DNA of 64,000 bases from Metabacillus sp. KUDC1714 (lineage in GTDB: Bacteria; Bacillota; Bacilli; Bacillales; Bacillaceae). Under the pieces are notes generated by a model, which ran no database searches, had not been told where the DNA came from, and saw nothing but the letters and a program-made list of their open reading frames with translations. Each line of letters opens with the position of its first letter. The first letter of the stretch is position 1. The DNA is taken from positions 2,359,501 to 2,423,500 of the forward strand of contig NZ_CP055263.1 in the NCBI RefSeq assembly GCF_014217835.1, read 5' to 3'. Below, one piece after another: positions 46,154 through 53,902 of the stretch. A program made the position numbers and the translations under genes.

Positions 46154-47364
46154 ACAAAAAAATGATTGGTTTTTTTGTGTTAATGTCCTTCCTATTAACC
46201 GGTTGTTGGGATAAAGAAGAGTTAAATGACGTATCAATTGTTACAGGAATTGCTGTTGATCCCGGCGAAGAAAAAAAGTATAGGATGACGGTTGAATTAG
46301 TTAATTCCCCAGAGTTTGGAAAACAAGGATCTCTAGGAAATACACCAGTTATTACCTATTCATTAGAGGGAAACTCTCTATCGGAATTATCTAATAAAAT
46401 GAATGTTGGATTGGCTCGTAAGCTAATTTATTCTCATACGCGAGTTGTTTTTATCAATGAAGAAATCGCACGAGAGGGATTGTTTGGCTTTTTAGATTTT
46501 TTAGAGAGGAGCGGGCATTTCCGTAATGACTTTAATATCCTTATTACTAAGGGAAATCCTGCCTCTGATTTCACAAAAATCACATACCCTATTCAAAAAA
46601 GTCCATCTTTAAAACTCCATAAACAAATTAATACGTTTCTTGAGGAATGGGGAGGAGATCCCCGCGTGCGATTGACAGATTTTATAGCTGCTATTATTTC
46701 CAAAGGCAAAAATCCAGTTGCGGCAACTGTTGTATTAAAGGGTGATGTGGAGAAGGGGAAAAATGTAGAGAATAATAAATCGTTAGATCCAGAGGCGCTT
46801 ATCCTCATAGATGGGATTGCTATTTTTAAGGATGATAAAATGCTGGGGTCTATACCATTGAAGGAAACAAGAGATTATTTATGGACTCAAAAGTTAAAAC
46901 ATACGAGCTTAAGTATCCCGTGTGAAGAAGGGAAAGTGGAGGAACAACCTTATTTCGATGTAAGGGTTTCTAGGTCTAATACTAAAATTAACGTAAGTTA
47001 CAAAAATAACAATCCCAAGCTTATGGTGAAGATTACAGGGGAAACAAAAATACAAGGATCTGAATGTACAAATGATCTAACGAAAATTGACGTTTTTATG
47101 GAATATGAGAAAAAAATTAATGAACTAGTAAAAAAAGATATTACGACTATGATACAGAATATTCAAGAAGAATTCAGTGTAGACATCTTTGGATTTGGTG
47201 AAGCATTATATCGCCAAGACCCGCAAAAATTCAAAAAACAAGAAAGCAAGTGGGATGAAGTATTTTCAAAAGCTGAGGTTGATGTTGAGGTTGATCTTCA
47301 TTTATTACGATCAGGCATCAAAAATAAAAGTTTTATGACTGACCTAGAAAACTTGAAAGAATAA
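46150..47364 (+). CDS. Spore germination lipoprotein, GerC family (copy 2)
   Basis: This second C subunit (404 aa) has a signal peptide ending LLTGC with Cys19, then WDKEELNDVSIVTGIAVD. The C-terminal block DIFGFGEALYRQDPQKF matches copy 1. AAGGGGAGAG precedes the ATG, which overlaps the gerA copy 2 stop. It is the last gene of the germinant-receptor cluster. Confidence 0.92.
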   Translation: MNKKMIGFFVLMSFLLTGCWDKEELNDVSIVTGIAVDPGEEKKYRMTVELVNSPEFGKQGSLGNTPVITYSLEGNSLSELSNKMNVGLARKLIYSHTRVVFINEEIAREGLFGFLDFLERSGHFRNDFNILITKGNPASDFTKITYPIQKSPSLKLHKQINTFLEEWGGDPRVRLTDFIAAIISKGKNPVAATVVLKGDVEKGKNVENNKSLDPEALILIDGIAIFKDDKMLGSIPLKETRDYLWTQKLKHTSLSIPCEEGKVEEQPYFDVRVSRSNTKINVSYKNNNPKLMVKITGETKIQGSECTNDLTKIDVFMEYEKKINELVKKDITTMIQNIQEEFSVDIFGFGEALYRQDPQKFKKQESKWDEVFSKAEVDVEVDLHLLRSGIKNKSFMTDLENLKE

Positions 47365-47383
47365 TAATAGATAATTAAAGATA

Positions 47384-47441
47384 AAGCCAACCATCTTCGT
47401 CACGCTACCATTAAGGTGTTACGCCGAGGTTTGGTTGGCTA
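47384..47441. terminator. Convergent terminator-like hairpin
   Basis: AGCCAACC (47384-47391) and GGTTGGCT (47433-47440) enclose a secondary structured loop. Flanking A/T runs on either side would allow termination on both strands between two converging genes. Confidence 0.55.
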
Positions 47442-47449
47442 AAATTTTA

Positions 47450-48313
47450 TCAGCATTCTATTAATTCCGATAGGAGGATCTTTGCAACGCCATGCTCATC
47501 ATTTGTCAAAGTAATTTCATCGCTAATTTCTTTAACTTCTAACCTTGCATTTCCCATCGCAATCCCTTTACCCGCTAGTTTTAGCATGGAAACATCATTC
47601 ATGCTATCACCGATTGCAATTGTTTTAGCAATAGGAATATCGAGCTTATCCGAAAGGCGTCTTAAGGCATTCCCTTTAGATGCTCCGCAGTGTTCAAGCT
47701 CAAAGTTATGATGTGCTGAGGATACGATTGTTAGTCCATCTATGTTTCCGTATTTTGCCCATCCAGTTTCTAACTTTTCCTCGAAGAACGAAAAAGCAAG
47801 GATGTTATAAATCTCTGCAGAAGCATTTTTTATATCTTTATAAGAATCAATAAAGCAAAAGCCGGTTTGACTAAATTGCTTCACTAAAGCTTCCTCTAAG
47901 CTTGAGCTATTAACCTCGGGATTTGCACTTTTCATTCGATCAATTTCTATTTGCAAAAGCTCTCTTCCATTCTGAGATGTGAAAATACACTCCTCGCTAA
48001 AGACTTCATAGTAGTAGCCATCTTCTTCTAAAGAACGCAGGATATCATAGGCTAGCTCTGGTTCGATTGGTTGTGAATAATAAAGTGAACCATCTGGGGC
48101 ATGGATCGTAGCCCCATTAGCTCCTATAATCCACGTTTTTACCCCAGAGTTTTTAAAAAGAGCTTGCACGTCAAAATGAGCACGGCCAGTAGCGATAACA
48201 ACCTCAATCCCAGCATTTTGAGCATTTTTAATTGCTTCAAGATTTTCAGTGCTTATTTGACTCTTACTATTTAAGAGAGTCCCATCTAAATCGATTGCAA
48301 TCAATTTCGTCAT
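47450..48313 (-). CDS. Cof-type HAD-IIB family phosphatase
   Basis: This 287-aa HAD hydrolase of the Cof type dephosphorylates sugar phosphates or related metabolites. Motif I is IDLDGTLLNS at the N-terminus, motif II IATGR, and motif III/IV ASKGNALRRL...IAIGDSMNDVSML. The frame is open to 48346, but GGAGG before the ATG at 48313 decides the start. The DeoR regulator stops 1 bp upstream, so the two form an operon and the regulator probably responds to a phosphorylated sugar. Confidence 0.88.
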   Translation of the reverse strand: MTKLIAIDLDGTLLNSKSQISTENLEAIKNAQNAGIEVVIATGRAHFDVQALFKNSGVKTWIIGANGATIHAPDGSLYYSQPIEPELAYDILRSLEEDGYYYEVFSEECIFTSQNGRELLQIEIDRMKSANPEVNSSSLEEALVKQFSQTGFCFIDSYKDIKNASAEIYNILAFSFFEEKLETGWAKYGNIDGLTIVSSAHHNFELEHCGASKGNALRRLSDKLDIPIAKTIAIGDSMNDVSMLKLAGKGIAMGNARLEVKEISDEITLTNDEHGVAKILLSELIEC

Positions 48314-48314
48314 A

Positions 48315-49094
48315 TTATCGACCTCCATCATGTGTCTGAGATACAATCAGTAATTCTACTCCATGCTTCTCAAGAAGCTCTTGAAATTCTTCATCTATTT
48401 CCTGATCAGTGATAAATAAATCAATATCGTTTAAGGTTGCACAGCGAAAATAACCAGTAACACCAATCTTTGTATGATCTGCTAGGAGGATCACTTGATC
48501 AGCTTGCTGCATCATTTTTTGCATGACCATCCCATCCTCTTCATGGGCAACTGTTAAACCTTTTTCAGAAATACCAACACAACCAATGAATGTTTTGTCT
48601 ACATGGTAATGTGAAAGTTTTTCAATGACAGAAGTTCCGTATAAATAACGATGTTCTTTATGGAATTCCCCACCAAGTAATTGAATATGAGCTTGTGAAT
48701 TCTTCGCTAAAATATCAGCTTGATTTATGGAATTCGTGATAACTGTACATTCAATATCCTTTATATGTTCTGCACATGCTTGAACGGTTGTTGATGTATC
48801 TAGAATAATGTAATCGCCAGGCATTATTAGTGAGGCAGCCTTTTTTCCAATCCGTTTCTTTTCAGATGAGACTAAGCTTAAACGATTAGAGTAATCCTTA
48901 ATCACATGCTGCCCTGAAGGAAGAATGGCTCCTCCTCGTGTTCGGATAATCGCTTTATCTTCCTCGAGCTTTACTAAATCTCTTCTTGCTGTATCTCTTG
49001 ATACATCAAAAAGGCTACAGATTTCATCAACAGATATTCGTTTCGCTTTTTTTAAATAATCGATAATGGAGCGTAATCTTTCTTCTTGGAACAT
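48315..49094 (-). CDS. DeoR family transcriptional regulator
   Basis: This 259-aa DeoR repressor has the helix-turn-helix RISVDEICSLFDVSRDTARRDLVKLEEDKAIIRTRGGAI and a DeoRC sugar-phosphate sensor domain (DYIILDTSTT, LLGGEFH, GISEKGLTVAHEED). AAGGGCTGG precedes the ATG. Directly upstream lies an array of five phased 10-bp repeats that is a good candidate operator. It is co-transcribed with the HAD phosphatase and divergent from manR. Confidence 0.9.
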   Translation of the reverse strand: MFQEERLRSIIDYLKKAKRISVDEICSLFDVSRDTARRDLVKLEEDKAIIRTRGGAILPSGQHVIKDYSNRLSLVSSEKKRIGKKAASLIMPGDYIILDTSTTVQACAEHIKDIECTVITNSINQADILAKNSQAHIQLLGGEFHKEHRYLYGTSVIEKLSHYHVDKTFIGCVGISEKGLTVAHEEDGMVMQKMMQQADQVILLADHTKIGVTGYFRCATLNDIDLFITDQEIDEEFQELLEKHGVELLIVSQTHDGGR

Positions 49095-49110
49095 TAAACC
49101 AGCCCTTATT

Positions 49111-49160
49111 TAAGTGTTTTTAAGTATATATAAGTATTTATAATTAATTATAAGTGTTTT
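49111..49160. promoter_or_regulatory. Five phased 10-bp repeats, probable DeoR operator
   Basis: The 50 bp read as five successive decamers: TAAGTGTTTT, TAAGTATATA, TAAGTATTTA, TAATTAATTA, TAAGTGTTTT. Each begins TAA and falls on the same DNA face. The array starts 17 bp before the DeoR start codon. DeoR-family proteins often bind such direct repeats. Confidence 0.6.
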
Positions 49161-49323
49161 TTAGCTGTATTACAAGTTAAATAATGAATAATAAGCAATA
49201 TGGCTGAATGACATATATATAAAGCAAATGAATTTCGTTTCTGTTTTTGTTAATAAGGAACTTCTTATGGTATAAATGGAGTAGATAAATGTAAGGCGTT
49301 ACAACAAGAAATAGGTGAAAAGA

Positions 49324-51276
49324 ATGAATGAAAGACAAAAGGAAATTTTAAGAATATTAGTAACTAAATCTGGAAAGCCACTATTTGTGCAGGATATCGC
49401 GGAACGCGTAGGTTATTCTGAGAAAACAATTCGAAATGATTTTAAAACAATTGAGATCTATTTGCGAGAAAACACAAGTGCAAAGTTGATTCGCAAGCCT
49501 GGTCTGGGTGTATATATCGATATAGATGATCTTGAAAAAGCTCAGCTTTTTCAAATGCTTCAGTTAACTAGCTCAATGACTAAAGATGAAGAGGATTCAA
49601 CTCGACTTTTACATATTGCTTATGAACTCATTATGGGCAGAGAGCCAATTTCTGCGCAGGAACTTGCAGAAAAACATTATGTTAATAAATCTATTATAAA
49701 AAAGGATCTAGAAAAACTTGAGAAATGGTTAACTCAAAAAGAATTATCCTTACAATCAAAACAAAAAATTGGCCTAAGCATTGAGGGTTCTGAAACAAAT
49801 AAAAGAAGGGCTTTAGCAAACTTGTCTGATTTAAACAAGGAATCAGCAACAGGGTTGGTATTTTTACTAAACAAGTTTTCACAACATGAAATTAAAATAA
49901 TCCAAAGAGAATTACTAGACTTTCAACGGTTCCATTCATTATTTTTCACTGATGAAACAAATGACAGACTTTTAACTCATATACTTCTAATGATCAGAAG
50001 AATGAAATTAGGGCAACCTATTTCTCTCGCTAATGAAGATATGAACATCGTAATGGATAAGTTGGAATTTCAATGGGCACATACATTTCTAAAGAAGCTT
50101 GAAATTATGTTCGTTGTGCACTTTTCGGAGGAGGAAATTGCTTATTTTACATTGCATTTACTAGGTGGGAGGTTTCGAATACAGCATAACCAAGAAATTA
50201 ATGAGCTCTATGAAAATCCCCAAATGAATGCTCAACTTTCGGCTATTATTAAAGAACTCATATCAAATATGACTGAACTAACTAAGGTTGACTTTAAGAA
50301 TGACAACTCGTTAAAAGAAGGTTTGCATATCCATTTATACTCAGCCTTAAATCGTTTAACTTACGGTCTTACAGTCTCTAACCCAATGCTTAATGAAATC
50401 AAAAGGATGTACCCATATGTATTTGATTCGGTCATCCATGTATTAGAGGAAATCAATCATTCGTTTTCAATTGCAATTCCAGAGGAAGAAGCTGCATATT
50501 TAACGATTCACTTTCAGGCTTCAATTGAAAGGCTTCGTCAAACTATAGGAAATGACCAAAATGTGATCATCGTTTGTCATATGGGCATTGGAATGTCGCA
50601 ATTATTAAATGCGAAGATAGAGAAGAAAATCCAATCAGTAAACATAATTGGTTGTATTGCAAAAGCTGATTTACGAGACTATTTAATTGACCATGAGGTA
50701 GATCTGATTATATCAACGATTGATCTACCCGATGTCATAATTCCTCATATTGTCATTTCACCTTTATTAGAAGGGGCAGAAGAAAATAGGCTTAAAGCAT
50801 TTATTGCACAACAAACGTCAGCAACTGAAGAAAATCAACATCATAGTATGTTAAATCAGTTTATCGAAACTTCCACACTTTTTCTAAATCAAGTCAGTGA
50901 TCATCGCTTTAAAATTATAGAAAAACTGGCAAACGCATTATATGAAGCAGGATTTGTGGAAAATGAGTATGGTCATAGTGCTATCATTAGGGAAAGGATG
51001 TCAGCAACAACGATTGGATCAGGCATAGCCATTCCACATGGTAACCCAAAGCTAATTAGAAAGCCTGCTATCGCAGTAGCAACCTTAAAGCATTCAATAG
51101 AATGGGAAACAGAAAAGGTTTCACTAGTCTTTATGCTAGCAGTTCCCAATCAAGATCAACAAGCTACAAAGCAACTATTTCGGGAATTATCGTCTATTAG
51201 TGAACAGCCTAGGTTAATAAAGAAATTAACTGAATCAACATCGATCGACCAATTTTTATCGCTATTAAATAAGTGA
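49324..51276 (+). CDS. manR: PRD-domain transcriptional activator with PTS EIIB/EIIA modules (ManR type)
   Basis: This 650-aa PTS-controlled activator of the ManR/LicR type has an N-terminal helix-turn-helix (RQKEILRILV...FVQDIAERVGYSEKTIRNDFKTIE), a second one, two PRD domains, an EIIB-Gat-like domain with Cys418 in VCHMGIGMSQ, and a C-terminal EIIA domain with His572 in IPHGNP. PTS components phosphorylate these sites to set activity. The GTG at 49315 lies in the ribosome binding site AGGTG, so the ATG at 49324 is used. The likely target is manP at 56770, now separated from it by inserted DNA. The mannose role is by similarity. Confidence 0.78.
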   Translation: MNERQKEILRILVTKSGKPLFVQDIAERVGYSEKTIRNDFKTIEIYLRENTSAKLIRKPGLGVYIDIDDLEKAQLFQMLQLTSSMTKDEEDSTRLLHIAYELIMGREPISAQELAEKHYVNKSIIKKDLEKLEKWLTQKELSLQSKQKIGLSIEGSETNKRRALANLSDLNKESATGLVFLLNKFSQHEIKIIQRELLDFQRFHSLFFTDETNDRLLTHILLMIRRMKLGQPISLANEDMNIVMDKLEFQWAHTFLKKLEIMFVVHFSEEEIAYFTLHLLGGRFRIQHNQEINELYENPQMNAQLSAIIKELISNMTELTKVDFKNDNSLKEGLHIHLYSALNRLTYGLTVSNPMLNEIKRMYPYVFDSVIHVLEEINHSFSIAIPEEEAAYLTIHFQASIERLRQTIGNDQNVIIVCHMGIGMSQLLNAKIEKKIQSVNIIGCIAKADLRDYLIDHEVDLIISTIDLPDVIIPHIVISPLLEGAEENRLKAFIAQQTSATEENQHHSMLNQFIETSTLFLNQVSDHRFKIIEKLANALYEAGFVENEYGHSAIIRERMSATTIGSGIAIPHGNPKLIRKPAIAVATLKHSIEWETEKVSLVFMLAVPNQDQQATKQLFRELSSISEQPRLIKKLTESTSIDQFLSLLNK

Positions 51277-51288
51277 AAGAGAACGAGA

Positions 51289-51327
51289 AAAACCTGTTAA
51301 ATGATCGTCAATTTAACAGGTTTTTTA
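51289..51327 (+). terminator. Intrinsic terminator of manR
   Basis: AAACCTGTTAAAT pairs with AATTTAACAGGTTT around GATCGTC, followed by TTTTAT. Element R2 is inserted directly after its T-run. Confidence 0.85.
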
Positions 51328-51430
51328 TAAAAGGCTGTTTTCGCAAACTTTGTTGCTTTTAAAATAGTATTGGGTTGGTTGATTGCAGCGAGAGGATGCT
51401 CGCTTTCCGTGGGGCGGGCGATGAGCCTCC

Positions 51431-51806
51431 CTCTAGAAATGTTGGTATATCAACGCTTAAAACTGTTTTAATAGACAGAAAAAAAATTTTCACTTACTGA
51501 TTTTCACTACAGATTATCATCAATTTCCAAAAGTTCAAAATATTGTTATTCTGAGGTTACGCTTCGCTAGAGTTAATTGGAAATGATTAACTCTAAGTGC
51601 TTATATGATGCACTTCGGATCTCTGCGAATCTTATGATGACGTACCCTCCCATGTCTCTTGGCGTCTAACGCGTACATTCCTTCGTTCGGTCTATTCATA
51701 AGGCAGAGGCTGGCTATGCTCCTCGAGGGACTCTTAGTCTAATGGCTCATTTCGTGCCAACTTCTCCGTGTCATCCTATTGTCTAGATTACAAACTAGGA
51801 AGTTGC
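51431..51806 (-). ncRNA. Candidate bridge-RNA region of the IS110 element
   Basis: These 376 non-coding bases follow the transposase stop and reach the element's edge. In the IS1111 branch a structured guide (bridge) RNA is encoded on this side. Several local hairpins are visible, for example GAGTTAATT with AATTAACTC near 51570-51590. Expression and loop assignments are not shown by sequence alone. Confidence 0.35.
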
Positions 51807-53087
51807 TTAGGCTGCCTCTTTGAGGCAATGGAGATCTGTTAACATATGATTTACATTAAAGTGCACTCGTTTTGTACACAAAGCGTGTAGAATTTTTAGT
51901 AATTTCCCGCATAAAACAACCATGGCTTCTTTCTTCTTTAATGGATTGACAGTACGAGTCGTATAGTAATGGTACAAAGATTTAAACGCTATGTTGTGTT
52001 GAATTATAGGGAGGATGACTCTAAATAATATAGCCCGTAACTTCCTCCTACCTCTTTTGGAAATTTTCTTTTGACCTTTGTGTTGGCCAGAAGAGTTTTC
52101 TCTAAGCGTGAGCCCCGCTAATTTAATTAATTGGCGTGGGTGCTGATATTGCCTAAGAGAACCTATCTCAGAGAGTAGTTCAACAACAGTATTTTCGCCT
52201 AAACCAGGAATAGATAAAATATACTCATAGTCTGTCAATTGTTGAGCGAGGTCATTTAACCTTGATGATAAGACCTCCAGTTGGTTTGAAAGAGCTTTGT
52301 ACTGAGAAAGTAATGTATCCATTTCAAATCGGGCCATTTCTAGCCCCTCAGTTAAACCAATGGACTGACCGGCTATTGATTTTAGCTTTTGTATTTTAGA
52401 AACGGAAAGACACTTTATTCCTTCAACCCTTTTGTAAAGTGAGATAAGTTCTTCATCATTTTTCCCATCAAAATCGATTGGCAAAGGTGTCACCTCGAGA
52501 ACAGCGCATGCGTTTTTACCGAAGCTTTTGAATACATGATGGAACTCAGGGAAATAAAGATCTGTCCACCGAATCATTCGATTCTTAAGTGATACGATGT
52601 CTTCCTGCATTTTAGTCCGAAAACTCGCCCCATTACGAAGTTCGGCTTCTGTCCCTTCTAAAATTCGTGTATAGTTGAACCGGCCATCGCGGATTAAAGA
52701 AGCGATAACGCGAGCGTCCTTTTGATCATTCTTAGTTTGAAGGTTATCATCTAATTCCTTCGTTCTATTCACATGCATAGGGTTAACCATGACAAATTGA
52801 ATATTATTTTCGACTAAATAAGCAGCTAAGTTCATCCAATAATGCCCTGTGGGCTCAAAGCCGACTAAGACATCTGTCTTTTCATGTGATTCTAGTAGAG
52901 AATGAATCATATTGTGTAGTTGCTCAAACCCATCAAGGGATTGTATGAACGGAAACGGTTTTTGCAAAATTCGTCCACGATCATCGATAGCGCATGCGTA
53001 ATGTTTTTTCTTCGCAATGTCTATTCCAATAACAAGTGTTTTTTCAGATACTTGATTAATTTTGGTATTCATATTACTATTCATCAT
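51807..53087 (-). CDS. IS110-family transposase
   Basis: This 426-aa DEDD transposase/recombinase of the IS110 family has its RuvC-like residues at Asp23 (GIDIAKKKHY), Glu78 (GFEPTGHYW), and Asp121/Asp124 (NDQKDARVIA). The C-terminal transposase_20 domain has ILSIPGLGENTVVELLSEIG and the serine-containing RENSSGQHKGQKKISKRG, where Ser333 is the likely nucleophile. The ATG follows AGGAGG. The frame is complete, so the element may be active. It is intact inside the split R2 element. Confidence 0.95.
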   Translation of the reverse strand: MMNSNMNTKINQVSEKTLVIGIDIAKKKHYACAIDDRGRILQKPFPFIQSLDGFEQLHNMIHSLLESHEKTDVLVGFEPTGHYWMNLAAYLVENNIQFVMVNPMHVNRTKELDDNLQTKNDQKDARVIASLIRDGRFNYTRILEGTEAELRNGASFRTKMQEDIVSLKNRMIRWTDLYFPEFHHVFKSFGKNACAVLEVTPLPIDFDGKNDEELISLYKRVEGIKCLSVSKIQKLKSIAGQSIGLTEGLEMARFEMDTLLSQYKALSNQLEVLSSRLNDLAQQLTDYEYILSIPGLGENTVVELLSEIGSLRQYQHPRQLIKLAGLTLRENSSGQHKGQKKISKRGRRKLRAILFRVILPIIQHNIAFKSLYHYYTTRTVNPLKKKEAMVVLCGKLLKILHALCTKRVHFNVNHMLTDLHCLKEAA

Positions 53088-53350
53088 ATGGTCCTCCTGT
53101 ATGGTGATGAGTCAATTTAGTCGTTGATACTCAAGCATCATACAAGAGGACTTTTTGTTTTGCAAGAAGCCTTAAGGATATTAAACAGGAATGCTCCTCA
53201 GCGCGAAGCGCCTGCGGGGTCTCATCTGTCCCACTACTCCCACAGGAGTCTCGCATATCCGTTCCAATCAACCTAATCAGTTTTGTTCAGAAACAACAAT
53301 CTTTTAGAAAAGGGCCTTATAAAAAGAGTTAATGAAATTCATTTCAGTAG

Positions 53351-53713
53351 TTAATTATTTAAAACGCTCTCTTCTAAAACAGTAGATTTATCTCCGTACA
53401 CTTTTGTGATATGTTTTTCTCCCCAATCACATAGGGATGACAAGATACTGTCTAAACTCTTTCCATAATCACTTAGTTCATATTCAACTTTTGGCGGGAT
53501 TTGATTGTAAACAATGCGATTAATAACCCCATCTTGCTCTAATTCACGTAATTGTTGAGTTAGCATTTTCTGTGTAATCGTTGGCATAAGACGTTTTAAT
53601 TCACTTGTACGTTTTTTTCCATGTGTGAGATGGCAAAGAATGACGCATTTCCACTTGCCGCCGATAACTTCTAGCGTTGCTTCGACTGATATATTGTATT
53701 TCTTTTTCTCCAT
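53351..53713 (-). CDS. ytcD: HxlR family transcriptional regulator
   Basis: This 120-aa winged-helix regulator of the HxlR family has VIGGKWKCVILCHLTHGKKRTSELKRLMPTITQKMLTQQLRELEQDGVI. The gene order with the divergent MFS and aldo-keto reductase genes matches ytcD-ytbD-ytbE of B. subtilis. One cysteine in ILCHL could make it redox- or electrophile-responsive, as in YodB and HypR, but that is inference. The ATG follows AGGAGGGG. A perfect palindrome lies just upstream. Confidence 0.85.
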   Translation of the reverse strand: MEKKKYNISVEATLEVIGGKWKCVILCHLTHGKKRTSELKRLMPTITQKMLTQQLRELEQDGVINRIVYNQIPPKVEYELSDYGKSLDSILSSLCDWGEKHITKVYGDKSTVLEESVLNN

Positions 53714-53727
53714 ATAACCCCTCCTAA

Positions 53728-53753
53728 ATATAGGTACTAAAAAGTACCTATAT
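53728..53753. promoter_or_regulatory. Perfect palindrome, probable HxlR operator
   Basis: Arms ATATAGGTACT and AGTACCTATAT are separated by AAAA. The GTACT-A4-AGTAC core resembles the operators of YodB-type HxlR regulators. It lies 15 bp upstream of ytcD and in the shared region with ytbD. A smaller AAAGT-GCGT-ACTTT at 53779-53792 may be a second half-strength site. Confidence 0.7.
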
Positions 53754-53902
53754 AACTTTTAGGTGCCTTCAGCACAAAAAAGTGCGTACTTTCCAATTGA
53801 GTTTCCATAATTCATAATAACATTTGCAAGCCGATAGCTACTATTCATTTTATCGTTTGTTTCTATTATTAGTAATTTAAACGAAAAATAGGAGGAGAAA
53901 TT

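Larger units (their letters stand above)
51431..53193 (-). mobile_element. IS110-family insertion sequence (IS1111-like layout)
   Basis: The borders come from comparison with the uninterrupted R2 copy: the left flank matches up to CTCC at 51427-51430 and the right flank resumes at CTCC, 53194-53197. The element is about 1.76 kb. It has no perfect terminal repeats, but TATCAACG near the left end (51448-51455) is inverted at 53122-53129. The non-coding part is mainly downstream of the transposase (about 375 bp), as in the IS1111 branch. The CTCC overlap may be a core or a short duplication. Confidence 0.82.
51333..53316 (+). mobile_element. MITE-like element R2 split by an IS110-family insertion
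   Basis: The left half (51333-51430, GGCTGTTTTCGCAAAC to GATGAGCCTCC) and the right half (53194-53316, CTCCTCAGCGCG to GAAAAGGGCC) together match the intact element at 35243-35459. The outer ends are flanked by TTATAAAA on both sides (51325-51332 and 53317-53324), an 8-bp target duplication different from that of the intact copy. The IS110 element fills the middle. Confidence 0.82.
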
